Assembly (NCBI GenBank): GCA_030680175.1
Contig: JAUXWO010000051.1
Span: forward strand, 62,001 to 126,000
Source: Vicinamibacterales bacterium
GTDB lineage: Bacteria; Acidobacteriota; Vicinamibacteria; Vicinamibacterales; UBA2999
Direction: 5' to 3'
DNA length: 64,000 bases
The notes below the pieces were generated by a model. It saw only the letters and a list, made by a program, of their open reading frames with translations, was not told where the DNA came from and made no database searches. Both the position numbers and the translations under genes were made by a program. Of the stretch, positions 20,144 through 29,239 are shown piece by piece (positions within the stretch are counted from its first letter, which is position 1; each line of letters opens with the position of its first letter).

Positions 20144-22576
20144 TCAGAACGGGACGTCGTCAGACGCCGGGATCTGCGCGGGCGGCGCGGCGCCGGACTG
20201 CAGGCTGTCAAGGATCCGCAGGGCCGCGACTTTGGCCAGCGGGCCGGTGTTCCCCACGGGGCCGACGCAGGTCGGACAGCCGTTCTCACACTCGCAGCCG
20301 GCGATCAGCTCGCGCGTGCGCGCCAGCAGCTCGCCGTGCATCTGGTACAGCGGCTCGCTGAAGCCGATGCCGCCAGGATAGGCGTCGTACAGGAAGATGC
20401 GCGGCTCGTCGGCCGGCGCGTCTTCCTCGCCGGCATTGATCGACAACCCCACGTCGTGGCGGTCGCACATCAGCAGGAGCTGCGCGACCTGCTTCATCGC
20501 GAAGCCGAGGCCGACGACCCCGTCGCGCCGGTCGTCGATGGCGAACGGCAGCGCCCCCATCACCGCCGCCGGCACCGAGAGCCAGTAGGCGGTCGTGTGC
20601 ATCTGCTGCTCCGGCAGCTCGAGGTCGCCCGACCCGACGTTCTCGTTCGTGTGGAACTTGATCTTCTTGAATCCCACCACGCGCGACACGACGTGCACCT
20701 CTCCGCACGTCGCCACGCCATCGCCGCTCGCCAGCGCGACATCGAGCGCCGTCACGCGCGTGTAGTCGATGGCGTCGGTGTAGTAATCGCAGTCCACCGC
20801 GCGGACGTACGCCTTGCGCCCCTCGAAGTCGAGCCGCTCGACCTGGAACAGCCGGCCCTCGACGATGTAGATCGCCTTCGGATGGAGCGTCGACGGGCCG
20901 CTCGTGAAGTCGGTCTCGCCGATCACGCGGGACCCGCCATCGGTGATGTCGACGACGACGAAGTTATCGGAGGAGATCGAGCGCAGGCTGACCGCGTCCG
21001 CCGGGTAGGAGTCGCTCGTCCAGTGCCACTGCCCCGGCGCGTCCTCGGCCTCATCGAGCCCGCCGCCCGAGCGGTGCACGAGGCCCGCCTCCTGCAGCAC
21101 CGCCAGCACGTCCTGCACGTCCACGCCGCCGAACGCCTCGCCCGTGCCGAGCGGCAGTTCGAAGGCCGCGCACTTCACGTGGTCCACGAGGATGTGAAGG
21201 TTGTCCGGATTGACGAGCGCGTGCTCAGGGGTGGCGTCGAAGAAGTACGACGGATGCCTCACGACGAACTGATCGATGGGCGCGCTCGAGGCCACCATCA
21301 CGGCCGCGGATCGCGCGGCCCGCCGGCCGGCACGGCCCGCGCGCTGCCACGTGGCGGCGATCGTGCCCGGATAGCCCGTCAGCACGGCCACGTCGAGCGC
21401 GCCGATGTCGATGCCGAGCTCGAGCGCGTTGGTCGATACGACGCCGCGCACCTGCCCCTCGCGCAGGCCCTTCTCGATCTCGCGACGCCGGAGCGGCAGA
21501 TACCCCCCGCGGTACCCGCGGATCCGCTCTGGCATCCCGGGCACATCGTCGAAGTCTTCCTTCAGGTACGTCGTGAGGATCTCGGTGGCCAGCCGGCTCT
21601 GGGCGAAGACGATCACCTGGAGCTGGCGCCGCAGGAACTCGCCCGCCACGCGGCGCGCCTCCGCGATGTAGGACCGGCGGATGCCGAGCTCGCGGTTGAC
21701 GACCGGCGGGTTCACGAACACGAAGAACTTCTCGCCGCGGGGCGCGCCGCTCTCGCTGACGAGCGAGAACGGACGCTCGGCGAGCCGGCCGGCCAGCTCC
21801 GCCGGATTCGCGATCGTCGCCGACGAGCAGATGAACTGCGGGTCCGACCCGTAGTGCCGGCAGACGCGCTGCAGCCGCCGCAGCACGTTGCAGAGATGGC
21901 TGCCGAACACGCCGCGGTAGGCGTGCAGCTCGTCGATCACGACGTAGCGCAGGTTCTCGAAGAGCTTCGCCCACCGCGGATGGTGCGGCAGGATCCCCGA
22001 GTGCAGCATGTCGGGGTTGCTGAGGACGATGTGCGCGCGCGAGCGGATCGTGCGCCGCGCATCCTGCGGCGTGTCGCCGTCGTAGGTGTGCACGCCGATG
22101 CCGCCCTCGACCGCCTCCTCGATCTGCCCGACCAGCTCGTGCAGCTCGGCCATCTGGTCCTGGGCCAGGGCCTTGGTCGGAAACAGGTAGAGCGCGCGGG
22201 TGGCCGGATCCTTCAGGATCCGGTCGAGCACCGGCAGGTTGTAGCAGAGCGTCTTGCCCGACGCCGTCGGTGTGGTCACGACGATGTCGCGGCCGCCCGC
22301 GACGTGGGCGAACGCCTCGGCCTGGTGGCTGTACAGCTGGCTGATCCCCCGCCGTTCGAAGGCCGCCACCAGTCGGGGATCGAGCCCCTCGGGAAACGGC
22401 GCATACCGCGCCTCGACCGGCGCCAGCCGGCGCACCGCCGTGACGACGGCATCCGGGGTGTCGGGCCGCTCGACAAAGGCCCCTGGAGCCAGGTGATCGA
22501 GGGCGCCCTTCAGCGCCACGTCCTTCCGCTCGACGAGGCTCTGGGAGGCGGAACGGGCGGCCGGATGGGCGGACAT
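20144..22576 (-). CDS. MrfA/YprA/Hrq1-type DEXH-box helicase (DUF1998)
   Basis: An 810-residue SF2 helicase. Motif I is TTPTASGKT (about residues 99-107), motif II is VIDELHAY (DEXH type, about 213-220), and the conserved helicase C motif includes STNALELGIDIGALD. The C-terminal MZB/DUF1998 domain carries four Cys (GCECENGCPTC) that bind zinc in this family. Bacillus MrfA and fungal Hrq1 are 3'-5' helicases in crosslink and mitomycin repair. It lies upstream of the MrfB-like exonuclease on the same strand with a 5-bp gap, as in Bacillus yprAB. Start ATG 22576 (MSAHPAAR) gives normal length. The frame continues upstream into the kinase gene region without homology. Confidence 0.9.
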   Translation of the reverse strand: MSAHPAARSASQSLVERKDVALKGALDHLAPGAFVERPDTPDAVVTAVRRLAPVEARYAPFPEGLDPRLVAAFERRGISQLYSHQAEAFAHVAGGRDIVVTTPTASGKTLCYNLPVLDRILKDPATRALYLFPTKALAQDQMAELHELVGQIEEAVEGGIGVHTYDGDTPQDARRTIRSRAHIVLSNPDMLHSGILPHHPRWAKLFENLRYVVIDELHAYRGVFGSHLCNVLRRLQRVCRHYGSDPQFICSSATIANPAELAGRLAERPFSLVSESGAPRGEKFFVFVNPPVVNRELGIRRSYIAEARRVAGEFLRRQLQVIVFAQSRLATEILTTYLKEDFDDVPGMPERIRGYRGGYLPLRRREIEKGLREGQVRGVVSTNALELGIDIGALDVAVLTGYPGTIAATWQRAGRAGRRAARSAAVMVASSAPIDQFVVRHPSYFFDATPEHALVNPDNLHILVDHVKCAAFELPLGTGEAFGGVDVQDVLAVLQEAGLVHRSGGGLDEAEDAPGQWHWTSDSYPADAVSLRSISSDNFVVVDITDGGSRVIGETDFTSGPSTLHPKAIYIVEGRLFQVERLDFEGRKAYVRAVDCDYYTDAIDYTRVTALDVALASGDGVATCGEVHVVSRVVGFKKIKFHTNENVGSGDLELPEQQMHTTAYWLSVPAAVMGALPFAIDDRRDGVVGLGFAMKQVAQLLLMCDRHDVGLSINAGEEDAPADEPRIFLYDAYPGGIGFSEPLYQMHGELLARTRELIAGCECENGCPTCVGPVGNTGPLAKVAALRILDSLQSGAAPPAQIPASDDVPF

Positions 22577-22625
22577 GGGCAGGATCAGGAAACCATGGGC
22601 ATGGTACCAGCCGCCCGAGGGGTGA

Positions 22626-25070
22626 TCAAGAGGCGAAAGCGCCGTCGGATCCAGGCACCTGGGCGATCCCGAGCGCGGCGAGGGCGGGGCGGACCGGGTC
22701 GAAGTCGGCGTCGCGGCCGATCCGCCAGCGCGTGAGCGGGCCGAGTTCCGTGAGCGGCTTCTGCAGGTGCCCGATGGCCTCCTCCGCATCCCCGCGCAAC
22801 CCGAAGAGCGACGCCATGTAGTACCGCGTGAACGCATCGTCCGCGCCGGTGGCGAGCCGCGCTTGGAACTGGCGGATGGCGCGCTCGCCATGCACGGCGG
22901 CGGCCTCGTCGTCACCCTTCCGGAAGAAGGCGGCGCTCAGCTTCTGCTGGAGTTCGATGAGCGTGCGATCGCGGAGGGCGTGATCGCTGGCCGCCAGGTA
23001 CTCGAGCTCGCGGCGGTACTCGGCAATCGCCTCGTCGTGGCGGCCACGGCGATAGAAGGCGTAGCCGAGGCGGGCGTGCGCGCCGACAATCAGCAGGCCC
23101 TGCGTGCCGGACATCGCCTGCTCCTGCAGGGCGATGGCGGCGCGCGCCGCCGCCTCGGCCTCGACCGCCTGGTCGTTCAGGGCGTAGAGCAGGGCGAGCT
23201 GCAGGTGCGCGTAGCCGGACTCGGGATTCAGCCGCACGGCCAGCTCGAGCTCGGCGATGGCCTCGGGCACGAGGCCCCGCCCCACCCAGTAGGCGCGGCC
23301 GAGCGTGCCGTGTGCCATCGAGTGATCGGGCTGCCCGCGCACGGCGTCCTGCAGCGCCGCGATCGCCGCATCCACGTCGCCCTCCATCAGCAGGCCGGTG
23401 CCGAGCCGCACGCGCGCGTCGGCCAGCGTGGGCCGGAGCGCCAGCGCCTGGCGGAGCAGGTCGATGCCGCGTGCGTTGAGTTCGCGGAGGGACAGGAAGC
23501 TGGCCTTGAGCTGATAGGCGGCCCCGAGACCCGCGAGTGCCTCGGCGTACTGCGGGTCGATGGCGACGGCACGCTCGAACAGCGTCACCGCGCGATCGAG
23601 CGAGTCGCGCGAGGCCAGCCGCAGGTTCAGCATGCCGCGCGCGTACGCCTCGTAGGCCTCGATCGAGGACGTCTCCCCGCCGGCGATCGCCGCGATCTCG
23701 CTGTCGCCGAGATGCAGCTCGAGGCTTGCCGCGAGATCCCGGACGAGGCGATCCTGCAGATCGAACAACTCGTCGATGCGCCCGTCGACCTTCAACGAGG
23801 CCGCGACGCGTGAGGACGCCACCTCGATCGCCTGCGCCGTGATGCGAACGCGCTCCCCGATGCGCTGATACGCACCGGAGACCACCCATCCCGCGCCCAG
23901 CCGCCGCCCGATTTCGATCGCCTGCCGTTCGTCGAGGTGGCCGCCCGTCGTCAGGTGCCGGAGCTGATCGAAGATCTGCTCGCGCGGCATGACCGACAGG
24001 TGCTGCACTTTCTTCAGATCCGCGGTCAGGGTCTCGGCGATGCCCTGCCCGATCCAGTCGTCGCTGGCATCGCGCGTGATGTTGGCAAAGGCCAGTACCG
24101 CCAGCGACCGTGGCGGCGCGACGGGCACGCGCAGCGACGAGGTCGACGCCTGGCCCAGGGGACTGCCGTGATGCCACACCGTGGACCCGTGCGTCGAGAC
24201 GCCGTCGAGCCGCCGTCGCGCATTCCGCAGGTCGACGTACAGCTCGCGTGCCGACTGGTAGCGGAAGTCCGCGGGCTTCTCGAGCGCCTTGCGTACGATG
24301 GCCTCGACGTCGGACGGCACGCCGTAGTTGTAGCGGGCCAGCGCCTCGGGCTCGTGGTTCAGGATGCGGTCCGCGATCTCCGTCAGGGTGTCGCCCGTGA
24401 ACGGGAGCCGCCCTGTCAGCATTTCGTAGAGCACGACGCCCAGCGAGAACAGGTCGGCGCGATGATCGACCGCGGCGCCACGCAGCTGCTCCGGCGCCAT
24501 GTAGTTCAGCGTCCCCAGCACCAGCCCTGGCATCGTCAGGTTCGCGACGGTGTGGACATCATGTGGCGCCGGCGCCAGGATCTTCGCCAGGCCGAAATCG
24601 AGCACCTTGACGAGTTCCCGCGGCGTGACGATCAGGTTGGCGCTCTTGATGTCGCGGTGCACGATGCCGTGGCCGTGCGCCTCGTCGAGGGCGTCGGCCA
24701 CCTGCAGGGCGACGTCAAGCGCGACGGGCACGGGGAGCGGGCCGGTGGCCAGGCGGGCGGAGAGCGACTGGCCCTCCACGTACTCCATGGCGATGAAGAG
24801 CGCGTGGTCGAGTTCGATCAGATCGTAGGTGACGGCGATGTGTGGCGAGCGGAGGATCGAGGCGGCCTGCGCCTCGCGCACGAGGCGCGCGCGCGCGTCG
24901 GGATCGGTGGCATCGGCCGCGGCCAGGAACTTGAGCGCGACCCGCCGGCCAAGCCGCGTATCCTCGGCGAGATACACCTCGCCCATACCTCCGCTGCCGA
25001 GGCGGTCGACGATGCGGTAGTGCAGGAGAGTCGTGCCGACGAGCGCCGGTCCAGGGACCACGGATTTCAT
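22626..25070 (-). CDS. Serine/threonine protein kinase with TolB-like and TPR regions
   Basis: An 814-residue protein. The Hanks-type kinase domain (residues 18-290) has the Gly loop LGSGGMGEVY, catalytic Lys in VALKFL, catalytic loop HRDIKSANLIV, the DFG in LDFGLAK and MAPEQL. A TolB/FlgO-like region (about 315-450; AVLAFANITRDASDDWIGQGIAETL is its opening) is followed by at least six TPR repeats (about 470-800). No membrane segment is seen, so it is cytoplasmic. This kinase-TolB-TPR architecture is frequent in Acidobacteriota. Substrates are unknown. It lies 49 bp upstream of the helicase gene and downstream of a long inverted repeat. Confidence 0.9.
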   Translation of the reverse strand: MKSVVPGPALVGTTLLHYRIVDRLGSGGMGEVYLAEDTRLGRRVALKFLAAADATDPDARARLVREAQAASILRSPHIAVTYDLIELDHALFIAMEYVEGQSLSARLATGPLPVPVALDVALQVADALDEAHGHGIVHRDIKSANLIVTPRELVKVLDFGLAKILAPAPHDVHTVANLTMPGLVLGTLNYMAPEQLRGAAVDHRADLFSLGVVLYEMLTGRLPFTGDTLTEIADRILNHEPEALARYNYGVPSDVEAIVRKALEKPADFRYQSARELYVDLRNARRRLDGVSTHGSTVWHHGSPLGQASTSSLRVPVAPPRSLAVLAFANITRDASDDWIGQGIAETLTADLKKVQHLSVMPREQIFDQLRHLTTGGHLDERQAIEIGRRLGAGWVVSGAYQRIGERVRITAQAIEVASSRVAASLKVDGRIDELFDLQDRLVRDLAASLELHLGDSEIAAIAGGETSSIEAYEAYARGMLNLRLASRDSLDRAVTLFERAVAIDPQYAEALAGLGAAYQLKASFLSLRELNARGIDLLRQALALRPTLADARVRLGTGLLMEGDVDAAIAALQDAVRGQPDHSMAHGTLGRAYWVGRGLVPEAIAELELAVRLNPESGYAHLQLALLYALNDQAVEAEAAARAAIALQEQAMSGTQGLLIVGAHARLGYAFYRRGRHDEAIAEYRRELEYLAASDHALRDRTLIELQQKLSAAFFRKGDDEAAAVHGERAIRQFQARLATGADDAFTRYYMASLFGLRGDAEEAIGHLQKPLTELGPLTRWRIGRDADFDPVRPALAALGIAQVPGSDGAFAS

Positions 25071-25098
25071 TCTACCCGGGCAGGGGTCTTACCCGGGG

Positions 25099-25204
25099 AG
25101 GGGTCTGGCACCGTGACATCGAAAACAGCGCAGTTCCTGCACTCCCTCCCCAAGAGGGGGACGCAGGAACTGCGCCCTTTTCGATGTCACGGTGCCAGAC
25201 CCCT
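25099..25204. repeat. Long inverted repeat, 42-bp arms with 22-bp loop
   Basis: Arms 25099-25140 and 25163-25204 match at 40 of 42 positions. The loop itself contains CTCCCC facing GGGGGA. The right arm includes the first two bases of the minus-strand stop codon of the SDR gene. An 18-bp imperfect direct repeat (ACCCGGGCAGGGGTCT) lies at 25073-25106. It looks like a REP/MITE-type element; no transposase is in the window. Confidence 0.9.
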
Positions 25205-25979
25205 AGAACATGCGCGACTGGCAGCCATCGACGACCACGGTGGTCCCGGTCACCCAGCTGGCACGCGGCGACGCGAGGAAGGCGACGACGTCGCCGACCT
25301 CCTGCGGGCGGCCGAAGCGGCCGGCCGGCAGTTCCTGCCTGATGAAAGCGGCGATGCCTTCGGGATCGGACTGCTGGCGCTTGTGCCACGAGCCGCCCGG
25401 GAAGAGGATCGAGCCGGGCGCCACGCCGACCACGCGGATGGCCTCCGGCGCGAGCTGCTGCGCCAGCGACTTGACCAGGCTGATCTCGGCCGCCTTCACC
25501 GCGTTGTACGTCATGCGTCCGCCCGCTTCGCGGCCGTAGATCGACGAGATGATGAGGATGGCGCCGCCGCCGCGCGCCCGCATCGACGGCACGACGAGGC
25601 GCGAGGCGCGAATGGCCGGGAAGAGCGTCTGGTCGAAGGCCTCCTGCCACTCGGCATCGGTCGTGCTGACGAGGTCGGCGCCCTTTGCCAGGCCGATGTT
25701 GTTCACCAGCACGTCCACCCCGCCGAATCGATCGACGGTCCGGTTCACGACCTCGGCGACGCCGGCCTCGGTGGAGAGATCCGCGGCCACCGACAGGATC
25801 TCGACGCCCGCGGGCGCCGACACGCGCAGTTCGTCCGCGGCCTGCTCGAGCCGGTCCGCGCCCCGCGCGCACACCGTCACATGGCAGCCCTCCGAGACGA
25901 GCGCGCCCGCGCCTGCAAATCCGAGCCCGCGGCTCGACCCGGTGACAATCGCCACCTTCCCCGACAACTGCAAATCCAT
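25203..25979 (-). CDS. Short-chain dehydrogenase/reductase (3-oxoacyl-ACP reductase-like)
   Basis: A 258-residue classical SDR. The cofactor motif TGSSRGLG is at residues 14-21 with ARG at about 38-40, suggesting NADP(H). NNIG is near residue 92, the catalytic Ser is in IISSIYG (about 145) and Tyr-x3-Lys in YNAVK (about 159-163). Length is normal for the family. Its stop codon lies in the right arm of the long inverted repeat. Annotated relatives are often called FabG-like or glucose dehydrogenase-like; the substrate cannot be told from sequence. No operon partner is obvious. Confidence 0.9.
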   Translation of the reverse strand: MDLQLSGKVAIVTGSSRGLGFAGAGALVSEGCHVTVCARGADRLEQAADELRVSAPAGVEILSVAADLSTEAGVAEVVNRTVDRFGGVDVLVNNIGLAKGADLVSTTDAEWQEAFDQTLFPAIRASRLVVPSMRARGGGAILIISSIYGREAGGRMTYNAVKAAEISLVKSLAQQLAPEAIRVVGVAPGSILFPGGSWHKRQQSDPEGIAAFIRQELPAGRFGRPQEVGDVVAFLASPRASWVTGTTVVVDGCQSRMF

Positions 25980-26066
25980 CGACGCCTCCGTGGAGGGTCA
26001 CAGACTCAGGCGCGTGTCACAGTTCGACCCCGAACCGTGCCCTCTGAGACTGCGACCGTGAACTGA

Positions 26067-26912
26067 TCAGGGTCTGTTCGTCAGGTCGTTGATCGCCCAG
26101 TCGAACTCATGGAACACGACACGGAAGTCGTTCCGTCGCAGGTAGTCGCGTTCCGAGGTGACCAGATGCGGATCGACAAGCGCGAGGATGGCCCGTTCGA
26201 TCGCGCTGCGCGTGGCGAAGGTGGCCGGTGCGCGGTCGGCGAAGGAGGCGACGAACATCGGCTCGCGCCACGAGAACACGGGGCTCGCGCTCAGCACGCC
26301 GGCCACCTGATCCACCTGCACGAGGGCGTGGCGCGTCACGGACTCGGCCGCGGCCTGCGACAACTGCGCGTCGAGCCGCTCGCCGGTGAAGGCCTCGGAC
26401 CGCAGCCGCATGCTGCCGACGGCGCCACGGCCGAGTACGAGGTACGCGCGCGCATCGCCGAAGCCCGGCAGAATCTCCTTCTCGATGCCATCGAGGGTCA
26501 CCGTCCGGCCCGCGGCGCGGAACGTGCGCGCCTCGAACGCGCCCGGGATCTGCCGGATGCTGCTGGCCGGATACTGCGGCGCGCGCCCGCGGATCGGGTA
26601 GTGGTCGATGACGGTGCGGAGCACGAACGCATTGTAGGCATTCAGCCAGAACGCGAGTTGGCGCGGCGGCGTCCACGCCTGGTAGACGGCCGGCGCGACG
26701 TCGAGCGACGCCACGTATCGATCGAACCGGGGCCGCTCGAGTTTCAGCGCGTGGTAGTAGACGAGCCCGTCGCGCACGTAGATGTCGAGGATCTCGTCAA
26801 ACGGCCGGTGCAGCGGATCCATGGCGGGCGGCGCCGGCTCCTGCGCGACGGCCGACCATCCTCCGAGGCACACGAGGGCCCCCAGCAGGACCCGTAACGC
26901 CGTGTGACGCAT
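26067..26912 (-). CDS. Secreted DUF547 protein
   Basis: A 281-residue protein with a signal peptide (residues 1-23, ending AVAQ) and a DUF547 domain over the remainder. The family hallmark FWLNAYNAFVLRTVIDHYP is at about residues 93-111, and LGRGAVGSMRLRSEAF covers the later conserved Cys/Ser-Pro-type block. Family function is unknown; structures suggest a papain-like or transglutaminase-related fold, but that link is uncertain. The location is likely periplasmic. The start at 26912 gives the signal peptide; the frame is open upstream over unrelated sequence. Confidence 0.85.
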   Translation of the reverse strand: MRHTALRVLLGALVCLGGWSAVAQEPAPPAMDPLHRPFDEILDIYVRDGLVYYHALKLERPRFDRYVASLDVAPAVYQAWTPPRQLAFWLNAYNAFVLRTVIDHYPIRGRAPQYPASSIRQIPGAFEARTFRAAGRTVTLDGIEKEILPGFGDARAYLVLGRGAVGSMRLRSEAFTGERLDAQLSQAAAESVTRHALVQVDQVAGVLSASPVFSWREPMFVASFADRAPATFATRSAIERAILALVDPHLVTSERDYLRRNDFRVVFHEFDWAINDLTNRP

Positions 26913-27019
26913 CCCGTGGGGTGTCCTGTCGACACGTCGAGGGCCCGTGCCGCAGGAACGATCCGGACGCCCGGCTCGATCAGCCGATCGCACCTGAGGG
27001 AAATCGTCGATACCGTCCA

Positions 27020-27841
27020 CTAGAACCGCTCCTGCAGGAACGCCGCCAGCGCGGCGGTGAAGGCGTCGGGGGACTCGAGGCTCGACAGGTGCCCGGCGCC
27101 AAGCAGCGTGACCAGCAACGCGTCGGGGATCGCCGCGGCCAGCGCCTCGGACTCGGCGGGCGGTGTCAGCACGTCCTCCTCGCCGACGATCACCAGCGTC
27201 GGTACGCCGATCGCCGCGAGGCCTGGCGTCGCGTCGGGCCGGTCCTTCATGCGCAGGATGGCCCCGCGGATCGCGGCGGGCGACTGGCCCTTGATGAGCC
27301 GCCGCACGGTCTCCGTCGCGTCGGGATTCGTCTCGATCGTCGTCTTGCCGAGCAGCTTCGGCATCATCTCCTGCGCGATGCCCTGCGGGCCTTCGCGATC
27401 GAGCAGCGCCAGCATGCCGCGGCGCGCCGCGCGGCCCTCGCTCGTGTCGGCGCCCGCGCGGGTGTCGGCGAGCACGAGCCCGCGCGCCCATTCGGGCTGG
27501 CGGCGCATCACGGCGAGCGCGACGTAGCCGCCCATCGAGAGGCCGCCGATCACCACCGAATCGAGCTCGAGCCCCTCGACGAGGTCCACCATGTCATCGG
27601 CATACTCGTCGAGCGACGGCATCGACGAGTCGGGTTCGGGATCAGTGGAGCCGCCAAACCCGCGGAGGTCGAGCGCGATCAGCCGCCAGCCCTCGGGCAT
27701 CGCCCGCAACTGCGGCTCCCACATCTGGGCGCCGAGGGGAAAGGCGTGCGCCAGCACGAGCGTGTGACGCGGCCCCGCGCCGGGCGCCGAATCGATATAG
27801 GCGATCGTGCGCGCGCCGGCCTGCAGGTACTGTCGAGCCAT
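27020..27841 (-). CDS. Alpha/beta-fold hydrolase
   Basis: A 273-residue cytoplasmic enzyme. The oxyanion-hole motif is HAFPLG (about residues 32-37), the nucleophile Ser lies in GLSMGG (about 99-104), the acid in VGEEDVLTP (about 219-227) and the His in GAGHLSSLE (about 247-255). It is similar to 3-oxoadipate enol-lactonases and related esterases; the exact substrate is not determinable. Length and motif order are complete. It is flanked upstream by a repeat-rich decayed region and downstream (107 bp) by the DUF547 gene. Confidence 0.9.
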   Translation of the reverse strand: MARQYLQAGARTIAYIDSAPGAGPRHTLVLAHAFPLGAQMWEPQLRAMPEGWRLIALDLRGFGGSTDPEPDSSMPSLDEYADDMVDLVEGLELDSVVIGGLSMGGYVALAVMRRQPEWARGLVLADTRAGADTSEGRAARRGMLALLDREGPQGIAQEMMPKLLGKTTIETNPDATETVRRLIKGQSPAAIRGAILRMKDRPDATPGLAAIGVPTLVIVGEEDVLTPPAESEALAAAIPDALLVTLLGAGHLSSLESPDAFTAALAAFLQERF

Positions 27842-27880
27842 CGCCTTTGATTGTAGCTCAGGAGAATCTGGCGATCTCGT

Positions 27881-27996
27881 GATGTGGTGATGTGGTGATG
27901 TGATGTGGGATCTGGAGATGTGGAGATGTTCTTCTGATCTTGGGAGCTTCTGATCTTGGGATGTTCTGATCTTGGGATGTTGGGATCTTGGGATGT
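27881..27996. repeat. Low-complexity tandem repeats (8-bp and 16-bp units)
   Basis: GATGTGGT occurs twice in tandem at 27881-27896. Then TTCTGATCTTGGGA recurs with a 16-bp period at 27932, 27948 and 27964, followed by degenerate copies. It is markedly less GC-rich than its surroundings. No gene is seen in 27842-28017. Confidence 0.8.
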
Positions 27997-28017
27997 GAGA
28001 GGGGCGGTGCGGCGGGC

Positions 28018-28254
28018 CTATTCACCCCGCAGCGCGGCCACGGGGCTCAGGTGCAGGAGTCGCCGGGTCGGGATGATCGTGGCCGCCAGGGCGGCGAGCG
28101 TCAGCGTGGCGGCCGCCCCGGCGTAGGCCGTGAGTTCGATGGCGGCCACCTCGAAGAGCAGGGACTGCAGGACGCGGCTGAGGACCAGGGCGCCGGGGAG
28201 GCCGACGACCACGCCGATGGCCACGGGCCGCATGCCTCCCCCCAGCAGGCGCAC
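28018..28254 (-). pseudogene. C-terminal fragment of a MacB/ADOP-type FtsX permease
   Basis: The 78 residues match only the last two membrane helices and tail of FtsX/MacB-type permeases: a Gly-rich start, then LSRVLQSLLFEVAAIEL, two hydrophobic stretches, IPTRRLLHLSPVAALRGE. The tail PxxALRxE is characteristic of acidobacterial duplicated orphan permeases, which normally have about 800 residues. Upstream of 28254 the sequence is non-coding repeats. This is a remnant left after deletion or repeat invasion and is unlikely to be functional. Confidence 0.75.
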
Positions 28255-28348
28255 GATGGGGCAAGGAAGGGTTGGCCGGAGACGGGAATAGGACAGAAGG
28301 CGTAAGGCACGAGGTGTAAGCCGGGAGAGACGAAGGCGGGGATGGGGG

Positions 28349-28453
28349 AGATCGGCGGCGCAAGGAAGTGTCGATCAGGAGACAGATCGGCGGCGCGGGG
28401 AAGTGCCGATCACGAGATAGATCGGCGGCGCGAGGAGCGCCGCCAAGATCGGA
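28349..28453 (+). repeat. Three 35-bp tandem repeats
   Basis: Units start at 28349, 28384 and 28419, each opening with AGATCGGCGGCGC. Units 1 and 2 are close copies; unit 3 diverges in its second half. There are no spacers, so this is not a CRISPR. Nothing coding is seen in 28255-28498. Confidence 0.8.
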
Positions 28454-28498
28454 ACATCCTCAGATCCGAGATCACCACATCACGACATCGCCAGAACG

Positions 28499-29215
28499 TC
28501 AGATCTCAATGGCCCCTCCCCTTCCCTTGAGGTGCTCGCGGAACGTGAGGTCCGGGCGGTCGCGGCGGGCGGCGAGGTAGTCGTCGAGGCCGAGCTGATC
28601 CCAGAGACGGTCCCCCTGCAGCAGGCGCGCGGCCTGGGCCGTCTCGCGCGCCGCCAGGTCGCGCGCGGCCTCGATCACGCGCGCCACCTCCTGCACCTCG
28701 ACCACGATCACCCCGTCGTCATCGAGGAACACGGCGTCGTCGCGCGTGACGGTGGTGTGGCGGCCGATGGAGGCCGCGTCGCGGGCGTGCAGCGACCGTG
28801 CGCGGAGTTCCTGCGGACCCACCGGGCAGGTGCCCAGCGACCAGACCGGCAGGTCGAGCGCGCGGATCGCCGCCGAGTCGCGGTGCACGCCGTAAACGAG
28901 GATCCCCGACAGGCCGGCGGCCCGCGCCTCCCCCGCCACCAGGTCACCGATGCAGCCTTCGTCGAGACGGCCCACGTTGTCGATCACGAGCACGTCGCCC
29001 TGTGCCGCGTCGTGGATCGCCTCGAGGAAGACGTCCACGCTGCCCGCGTGCTTCGCGGGACAGGCGCGACCTGCCACGCGGGCGCCGGCGACGAGCGGCC
29101 GGAGGCCGGGGGCACCCGTGCGCACGGGCAGGCCAAGCGCCACGCAGGCGTCGGCGATGAAGGGCGTGCACCAGTCGAAGCCGGCGAGGCGGGCGAGCGG
29201 ATCCGTGGCGGTCAT
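28499..29215 (-). CDS. RraA-like/HMG aldolase family protein
   Basis: A 238-residue protein of the RraA/dimethylmenaquinone-methyltransferase-like fold. GDVLVIDNVGRLDEGCIGDLVAGEA (from about residue 73) and the YGVHRDSAAIRAL stretch (about 108-120) carry the conserved Gly-rich loop and the Arg-Asp pair that bind metal and substrate in HMG/CHA aldolases. Members are either RNase E regulators (RraA) or aldolases and oxaloacetate decarboxylases. With no RNase E context, an aldolase or decarboxylase is more likely. It lies 24 bp downstream of recQ on the same strand. Confidence 0.85.
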   Translation of the reverse strand: MTATDPLARLAGFDWCTPFIADACVALGLPVRTGAPGLRPLVAGARVAGRACPAKHAGSVDVFLEAIHDAAQGDVLVIDNVGRLDEGCIGDLVAGEARAAGLSGILVYGVHRDSAAIRALDLPVWSLGTCPVGPQELRARSLHARDAASIGRHTTVTRDDAVFLDDDGVIVVEVQEVARVIEAARDLAARETAQAARLLQGDRLWDQLGLDDYLAARRDRPDLTFREHLKGRGGAIEI

Positions 29216-29239
29216 GGTCTTCGCAGTATACGTCCGGCG

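Noticed and set aside
20057-22735. An 892-codon open frame antisense to the MrfA-like helicase
   Set aside because: Antisense composition; the helicase motifs on the minus strand are complete.
28349-28453. Possible CRISPR array
   Set aside because: Three 35-bp units are directly adjacent without spacers and are imperfect; no cas genes are in the window.
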